Shown in pieces: positions 15,736-20,200 of a DNA stretch of 20,200 nucleotides; position 1 is the stretch's first letter, and every line of letters starts with the position of its first letter. This stretch comes from CAZQQN01 sp964549595 (GTDB taxonomy: Bacteria; Bacteroidota; Bacteroidia; CAILMK01; CAYYUA01), in NCBI GenBank assembly GCA_964549595.1, contig CAZJWK010000044.1:1-20200 (forward strand), read 5' to 3'. Both the position numbers and the translations under genes were made by a program. The notes beneath the pieces are model-generated. The model was not told the origin of the DNA. It saw only the letters and a program-made list of their open reading frames with translations, and made no database searches.

Positions 15736-16905
15736 TCAACGCCTTGGACGCCTTTTCTTATTGTTGTCATTACCACTTCCGCTTTGGTTGTAATCTTTAC
15801 TGCGGTTGTGGTCGTAAGTATTCCGGTTACGATTTTCATTATCATTGGTGTTGCGCCTTTCGTTCCGGTTTAAGTTACCCCTTCTGTCTTCGGATCTTGA
15901 GTTGCCATACCGGTCTCGGTTGTCACGGAAGGGGTCACTTTCGTTCCTTTCATCCGAATCCCTTCGATAAGATGGAGAGCGATTTCTTTGGTTCAAATCC
16001 TGGCTCCTGTTGTCTTGGGGTTGGTAATAATCGTAATTCTGGTTATTCCTGTTTTGTTGATCCTTTTGATTGGATGAATTGGCATTTTCCGAATTATTCC
16101 GAATAATCCTGCCAGGTGTTTGGTCTTGCGCTTTATTTTCGTTGTTTTCCCGGTAAATTTTAGAAGTGCTTCCCCTGCGCTTGTTTGGTTTATCGGCTTT
16201 ATCTTCACCATCCGGATAATATCCTCCCCCATAAAAACTTCCATAAGTTGTCTGATTGTAATAAGGGGAATAGCCGTATCCCTGGTAACCATCATGAAAG
16301 CCTTGCCGGTAACCTCTCCGATAGCCCCGTGCATAAGAAGGGTCGTTGTAATAACCCCATTCATGATAATTTGGATTCCGGTACTGCCGGTAATGATGGT
16401 TGTAATAATCATTTGACCTAAAGCCATAGGAAAGGGTTAAACCGGGATAAGGGTAATAAGGGTCATAGCCGTAGTTAGGGCCATTGTAGAAAGGGTCGAA
16501 ATAATTAAAATTTTCACAACTACTATTAAAACGCCTTATGCGAGAAGAGTATTTGTAATCATAGTAATCCTCATTGATTTCGCCATCCTTACGACCTTTT
16601 TGCTCTTTTGCTTTTTGCTCTTTTGGGTAGTAGTCATAAGCCGGGTCATTGTTATCGGAAGTATTTTTTGAATTTCCTGAATTATCGTAAGTTTTACTAT
16701 TCTCGGCTTTTTGTTCAGAGGCATTTTCTTTATTTTCCAATCCGGATTGATTACCTTTTTTATCGGTGGTGCTTGGTTCAGAATGATTTTGGGAAGGTGA
16801 ATAATAAACACCATCTACAGCCCTTTGCCCTTCGTTAATGCCACTACAACCTTGTAGTCCAAGCAGAATAATAAGGAGAGCGAATGAAATCTTAGCCGCT
16901 TTCAT
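15736..16905 (-). CDS. Low-complexity Tyr/Asn/Arg-rich lipoprotein
   Basis: A 389-residue predicted lipoprotein. The signal peptide ends in a lipobox LQGC with the acylated cysteine at C20. After it come three compositional zones: about 21-110 Ser/Asn/Glu/Lys-rich and probably disordered; about 112-232 Tyr/Gly/Pro-rich with repeated GYxxGYRxGFxDGY-like blocks; and about 235-389 Asn/Arg/Asp/Gln-rich, ending in a basic KKRRPRR tail. The residues just after the lipidated Cys (SGINEG) do not form a strong surface-export signal of the known acidic type. No enzymatic domain is visible. The reading frame is open for the full length and has a clear signal peptide, so it is a real gene rather than a chance frame. 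It sits between the FadL-like gene and divergent proS; a structural or surface-coat role is possible but speculative. Confidence 0.85.
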   Translation of the reverse strand: MKAAKISFALLIILLGLQGCSGINEGQRAVDGVYYSPSQNHSEPSTTDKKGNQSGLENKENASEQKAENSKTYDNSGNSKNTSDNNDPAYDYYPKEQKAKEQKGRKDGEINEDYYDYKYSSRIRRFNSSCENFNYFDPFYNGPNYGYDPYYPYPGLTLSYGFRSNDYYNHHYRQYRNPNYHEWGYYNDPSYARGYRRGYRQGFHDGYQGYGYSPYYNQTTYGSFYGGGYYPDGEDKADKPNKRRGSTSKIYRENNENKAQDQTPGRIIRNNSENANSSNQKDQQNRNNQNYDYYQPQDNRSQDLNQRNRSPSYRRDSDERNESDPFRDNRDRYGNSRSEDRRGNLNRNERRNTNDNENRNRNTYDHNRSKDYNQSGSGNDNNKKRRPRR

Positions 16906-16937
16906 AAGAAAAAATATTTTGAATAAACAAGAACAGG

Positions 16938-16968
16938 TTTCTAAGCTTAACCAATATTCTTAATTTTG
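16938..16968 (+). promoter_or_regulatory. Bacteroidota-type promoter of proS
   Basis: TAATTTTG at 16961-16968 matches TAnnTTTG, with TTTC at 16938-16941 19 bases upstream. The leader to the ATG at 17018 would be about 45 bases and contains AAGGGAG 5 bases before the start, close to a Shine-Dalgarno sequence. Confidence 0.6.
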
Positions 16969-17017
16969 CTGTTTAAAATTACAAAATTTATTTCAAATCG
17001 TTCAATAAGGGAGCTTA

Positions 17018-18496
17018 ATGGCGGAAAAAATTACCCCACAAGAGAAGGATTATTCCCAATGGTATAATGACATCATTAAATCTGCGGGATTGGCTGAGCA
17101 TTCGGCTGTAAAAGGATGTATGATTATCAAGCCCCATGGTTATGCCATTTGGGAAAAAATTCAAAATGAACTGGATAATCGTTTTAAAGAAACGGGTCAT
17201 CAAAATGCCTATTTTCCCCTATTTGTACCCAAATCTTTTCTTAGTCGTGAAGCTAAGCATGTTGAGGGTTTTGCCAAAGAGGCTGCCGTTGTAACCCATT
17301 ACCGGCTAAAAGCCAATGAAGCAGGTAATGATGTGGTTGTGGATCCGGAAGCCAAACTTGACGAAGAACTTATCGTCAGGCCTACTTCTGAAACCATAAT
17401 TTGGGATTCCTACAAGGATTGGATTCAATCTTACCGGGATTTACCCTTGTTAATTAACCAATGGTCCAATGTGGTCCGCTGGGAAATGCGTACAAGGCTT
17501 TTTCTTAGAACCTCGGAGTTTCTGTGGCAGGAGGGTCATACGGCACATGCCGCCAAAGAAGAAGCCATCGAAGAGGCTGAAAAAATGCTTGAAGTGTACC
17601 GGTCATTTGTAGAAGATTACATGGCGATCCCTATTTTAACCGGTATAAAGGGTGAGAATGAAAAATTTGCAGGCGCTGAAACTACTTATTGCATGGAAGC
17701 CATGATGCAGGACAAAAAGGCACTTCAAGCAGGAACATCTCATTTTCTGGGCCAGAATTTTGCCAAAGCTTTTGATGTGACATTTGCCAACAAGGAGGGC
17801 AATGAGGAATATGTATGGGCTACCTCATGGGGTGTTTCCACTCGTTTAGTAGGGGGACTTGTGATGACCCATTCCGATAATCAAGGGTTGGTTTTACCGC
17901 CAAAGTTAGCCCCGCTTCAAGTGGTAATAGTGCCGATTTATAAAAACGAAGACCAATTCAGCCAGATCAGCGAAAAAGCAAAGTTCCTGAGAAACACCCT
18001 AAGGGAAAAGGGATATACGGTCATGTATGACGATGATGATAAAAAGAAGCCGGGCTGGAAATTTTCTGAACACGAAGTAAAAGGGGTCCCGGTTCGTATA
18101 GCCATTGGCCCTAAGGACCTGGAAAAAGATCAGGCGGAGGTAGCACGCAGAGATACCGGAGAAAAGACTTACATACCTTTTGACCAATTAGAAACTGTCA
18201 TTCCGGATTTACTGGATCAAATACAGGATAATTTATTCCGCAAAGCCAAGGCATTTCAGGAAAACAATACACACTATGTAGAGCATTATGAGGAATTTAA
18301 GCAAGTAATAGAGGAACAAGGAGGATTTGTTTATGCCCATTGGGACGGAACCATTGAAACCGAAGAAAAGATTAAAGAGGAAACCAAAGCCTCAATCCGG
18401 CTCATTCCATTTGAAAAAGACCGCAGTGAAGCCGGTCAATGCATCTATACGGGTAATCATTCTCCCTACCGGGTGGTTTTTGCTAAAGCCTATTGA
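17018..18496 (+). CDS. proS: Prolyl-tRNA synthetase, short archaeal/eukaryote-like type
   Basis: This enzyme charges tRNA-Pro with proline in the cytoplasm. The 492 residues match the short class II form without the bacterial editing (INS) insertion. Visible features are the RPTSE loop (121-125), motif 2 with RWEMRTR and FLRTSEFLWQEGHTAHA (about 154-178), the proline-pocket region GAETTYCMEAMM, and motif 3 GVSTRLVGGLVMTHSD (272-287). The anticodon-binding domain follows from about 300 (LAPLQVVIVPI). The C-terminal zinc-binding-like extension ends in VVFAKAY; a terminal tyrosine is typical of this type. It starts at an ATG with a near Shine-Dalgarno AAGGGAG upstream. It is transcribed divergently from the lipoprotein/FadL pair and converges with folA about 67 bases downstream. 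Confidence 0.97.
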   Translation: MAEKITPQEKDYSQWYNDIIKSAGLAEHSAVKGCMIIKPHGYAIWEKIQNELDNRFKETGHQNAYFPLFVPKSFLSREAKHVEGFAKEAAVVTHYRLKANEAGNDVVVDPEAKLDEELIVRPTSETIIWDSYKDWIQSYRDLPLLINQWSNVVRWEMRTRLFLRTSEFLWQEGHTAHAAKEEAIEEAEKMLEVYRSFVEDYMAIPILTGIKGENEKFAGAETTYCMEAMMQDKKALQAGTSHFLGQNFAKAFDVTFANKEGNEEYVWATSWGVSTRLVGGLVMTHSDNQGLVLPPKLAPLQVVIVPIYKNEDQFSQISEKAKFLRNTLREKGYTVMYDDDDKKKPGWKFSEHEVKGVPVRIAIGPKDLEKDQAEVARRDTGEKTYIPFDQLETVIPDLLDQIQDNLFRKAKAFQENNTHYVEHYEEFKQVIEEQGGFVYAHWDGTIETEEKIKEETKASIRLIPFEKDRSEAGQCIYTGNHSPYRVVFAKAY

Positions 18497-18563
18497 CATT
18501 ACCGGGTTTAACCTTGACACGCCATTAACTTTATGAACAGTACTTTTGGCCGCTCAATTTCTG

Positions 18564-19098
18564 CTAATGCTTTCTATCATAAGTGAGAAAAGTGAAAGCA
18601 AAATTGTGTTTGCCCTGAAGTATCAGNNNNNNNNNNGTCTGCGGGCATAGGCTCTTTTTCGGTAATTTCCCATTTTTTTTCATCGAATTCCGGGAAAAAG
18701 GTATCACCATTTAAAGTGGTGTGAACGATCGTAAGATAAATCCGGTCAGCGTAGGGCAATGCTAATTTGTAAATTTCCCCTCCTCCGATCACAAAAGGTT
18801 CATCATCGTTAGATTGCTTTACCTCCTCCAAAGCTTCTTCAAAACTCCTGACAACGGTAACGTCTTCAGAGGCATAATGCGCTTTTCTGGTAATGACAAT
18901 GTTTTTCCTTTTTGGTAATGGTTTCCCCCCCAAAGATTCATAAGTTTTTCGACCCATAATGATGTCGTGGCCTTCCGTTTTTTTCTTAAACCTTTTGAAG
19001 TCCTTGGGCAGATGCCAGGGCAGGTCTCCTGCTTTTCCAATGACGTAGTTTTCAGACATGGCCGCCATTAAAGATAGGGTCTTACCGGGTAATTTCAT
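18564..19098 (-). CDS. folA: Dihydrofolate reductase, interrupted by an assembly gap
   Basis: The enzyme reduces dihydrofolate to tetrahydrofolate with NADPH. Seen are AAMSENYVIGKAGDLPWHLP, the acidic active-site residue D33 in LPKDFKRF, the NADPH-binding MGRKTYES, ITRK, and the VIGGGEIY glycine motif. Ten Ns at 18627-18636 fall near the 3' end. Reading straight through them as ten bases gives a wrong tail and a stop at 18577. Read from codon boundary 18626, the sequence continues as HNFAFTFLTYDRKH with a stop at 18564-18566, which is the FxFxTYxR final strand expected for this family. The true gap should therefore be a multiple of three. Between PAD and HNF the known residues plus the gap make the loop somewhat longer than usual. 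The start lies 23 bases after the thyA stop, so thyA-folA is an operon. Confidence 0.95.
18627..18636. other. Assembly gap (10 Ns) inside folA
   Basis: Ten undetermined bases. The length is evidently a placeholder, because it breaks the folA frame whose downstream part is intact in a neighbouring frame. Confidence 0.98.
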
Positions 19099-19121
19099 TT
19101 TGGTTTTGCTTACTTTAAGTT

Positions 19122-19916
19122 TTACACTGCCACTGGTGCTTTGATAGCGGGATAGGGATTGTAATTTTCCAGGCTAATGTCCTCAAAATTGAATTCATCA
19201 ATGTCCTTGACATCGGGGTTCAATGCCAGTTTTGGTAATGGTTGAGGTTCCCGTTCTAATTGGGTTTTAACCTGTTCTACATGATTTTGGTAAATATGCA
19301 CATCGCCGAAAGTATGAATAAATTCACCTGTTTCTAAATGACAAACCTGGGCCATCATAGATGTTAACAACGCATAAGATGCAATGTTGAACGGAACCCC
19401 AATGAAAAGATCGGCACTCCGTTGGTAAAGGTGGCAAGAAAGTTTCCCATCCGCTACATAAAATTGAAATAGGCAATGGCATGGGCTAAGTGCCATTTCC
19501 TTCAATTGGCCGACATTCCAGGCGCTAACTACGATACGTCTTGAAGAAGGGTTGTTTTTAATGGTATCAATGGCATTGGCTATCTGGTCTATTGTATTTC
19601 CATGGTAGTCAGGCCACGAACGCCATTGCTTACCATAAATCGGCCCTAAATCGCCGTTTTCATCTGCCCACGGGTCCCAGATTTTCACATGGTGATCTTT
19701 GAGGTATTGGATATTGGTACCTCCCCTCAGAAACCAGAGGAGTTCATAGGTCATGGCTTTGAACGGAACTTTTTTGGTCGTAACCAAGGGGAAACCTTTT
19801 TCAAGGTCAAAGCGCATCTGGTGGCCAAAACAACTATAGGTTCCTGTGCCGGTACGGTCGTCTTTGGGATAGCCATTCTTCAACACATATTGCAATAAAT
19901 CCTGGTATTGTCTCAT
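19122..19916 (-). CDS. thyA: Thymidylate synthase
   Basis: The enzyme methylates dUMP to dTMP using methylene-tetrahydrofolate and releases dihydrofolate, which the downstream folA product recycles. From the ATG at 19916 the protein has 264 residues, the same length as the E. coli enzyme, and the catalytic cysteine of ALSPCH falls at position 146 as it does there. DRTGTGT, FGHQMRFDL, ENGDLGPIYGKQWR, PSSRRIVVSAWN, LYQRSADLFIGVPFNIASYALL and the C-terminal IKAPVAV are all present. An in-frame ATG at 19943 would add nine residues but lies upstream of the -7 box at 19931-19938, so it is rejected. First gene of the thyA-folA operon. Confidence 0.97.
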   Translation of the reverse strand: MRQYQDLLQYVLKNGYPKDDRTGTGTYSCFGHQMRFDLEKGFPLVTTKKVPFKAMTYELLWFLRGGTNIQYLKDHHVKIWDPWADENGDLGPIYGKQWRSWPDYHGNTIDQIANAIDTIKNNPSSRRIVVSAWNVGQLKEMALSPCHCLFQFYVADGKLSCHLYQRSADLFIGVPFNIASYALLTSMMAQVCHLETGEFIHTFGDVHIYQNHVEQVKTQLEREPQPLPKLALNPDVKDIDEFNFEDISLENYNPYPAIKAPVAV

Positions 19917-19930
19917 GAATCTTTTTTCGA

Positions 19931-19938
19931 CAAAAATA
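19931..19938 (-). promoter_or_regulatory. -7 box (TATTTTTG) of thyA-folA
   Basis: The minus strand reads TATTTTTG, matching TAnnTTTG, 14 bases before the ATG at 19916. No convincing -33 element is visible. The leader would be very short. Confidence 0.45.
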
Positions 19939-20110
19939 AACAAGTCGGCAGGATAAATAATGAGGGTTACCTTGTTTATTCAAATTCCGCTTTAAAAAGT
20001 TTATTACCAGTAGTTTATTTCCAACTCCGGACGGTTGAAATCGGTATTTAAATCAAACAAAAACCAGTTGAATTTTTTGGTTTGGGGTTAGCAAAATGAC
20101 TTTATAAAAA

Positions 20111-20200
20111 ATGAGGTTCTACCACATTTCCCATATAAAATCTTTACAAAAAGCCCTTAGATTCCTGAATAACAAATTGTTAACTAAAAGCTATGGTATC
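20111..20200 (+). CDS. Possible gene start running off the window (not recognised)
   Basis: An ATG at 20111 opens 30 codons with no stop up to the window end (MRFYHISHIKSLQKALRFLN and onward, ending SYGI). The composition is plausible for a protein and it is divergent from thyA, where a gene is expected. There is no signal peptide, no clear promoter and no recognisable motif, so it may be a chance open frame. The stretch from 19944 to 20110 before it shows nothing else. Confidence 0.35.
   Translation, partial: MRFYHISHIKSLQKALRFLNNKLLTKSYGI

Noticed and set aside
15990..16000. GGTTCAAATCC, resembling a tRNA T-loop
   Set aside because: It lies inside the lipoprotein coding sequence and no acceptor, D or anticodon stem can be built around it.
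15744..16427. Several open frames over the lipoprotein gene on both strands
   Set aside because: They are by-products of the biased Asn/Arg/Tyr codons. The minus-strand frame with lipobox and full-length continuity is the real gene.
1..20200. CRISPR array, toxin-antitoxin, phage or defence system
   Set aside because: No regularly spaced direct repeats, no small paired genes and no recognisable nuclease, methylase or phage proteins in the window. The Pif1-like helicase alone is not evidence for a defence system.

Overview
The window looks like chromosomal DNA of a member of the Bacteroidota, probably a Flavobacteriales-like or related marine/freshwater lineage. The evidence is AT-rich intergenic DNA with TAnnTTTG promoter boxes, two kinds of type IX secretion (T9SS) sorting domains (a CHU_C/type B tail and two type A tails), an Omp28-like protein, and almost no Shine-Dalgarno sequences. 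Species cannot be told from the sequence alone.

Layout. (1) 1-5254, minus strand: two adjacent paralogous cysteine-rich secreted proteins. One is cut by the window start; the other is a complete 1437-residue protein ending in a gliding-motility/T9SS type B domain. (2) 5393-8697, plus strand: a Pif1/RecD-like helicase, then a classical SDR oxidoreductase overlapping by ATGA with an extended-SDR epimerase/reductase. (3) 8698-9937: 1.24 kb without a credible gene but rich in inverted repeats. It holds a MITE-like element with a TTA target duplication and a hairpin inserted in one terminal repeat, and an older-looking larger inverted-repeat element with similar ends. (4) 9938-10864, minus: an M42-family metallopeptidase whose promoter abuts the upstream gene's terminator. 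(5) 11103-14101: two T9SS type A cargo proteins transcribed divergently, one Omp28-like with a CGYC thioredoxin motif, one small with a CDKNQCY motif. (6) 14110-16905, minus: a repetitive lipoprotein followed by a FadL/OmpP1-type outer-membrane protein, probably one operon, divergent from (7) proS, the short archaeal/eukaryote-like prolyl-tRNA synthetase, 17018-18496. (8) 18564-19916, minus: thyA-folA, the dTMP/tetrahydrofolate pair; folA is interrupted by a 10-N gap of the wrong length for the reading frame. (9) A possible gene start runs off the right edge.

Functionally, the window mixes housekeeping genes (proS, thyA, folA, helicase, peptidase) with cell-envelope and secreted proteins. I found no CRISPR array, rRNA, tRNA, toxin-antitoxin pair or defence system. 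The most unusual part is the repeat-dense 9.0-9.8 kb stretch. The most useful practical corrections are the folA 3' end and the start codons of the helicase, peptidase and thyA, which are supported by promoter positions.
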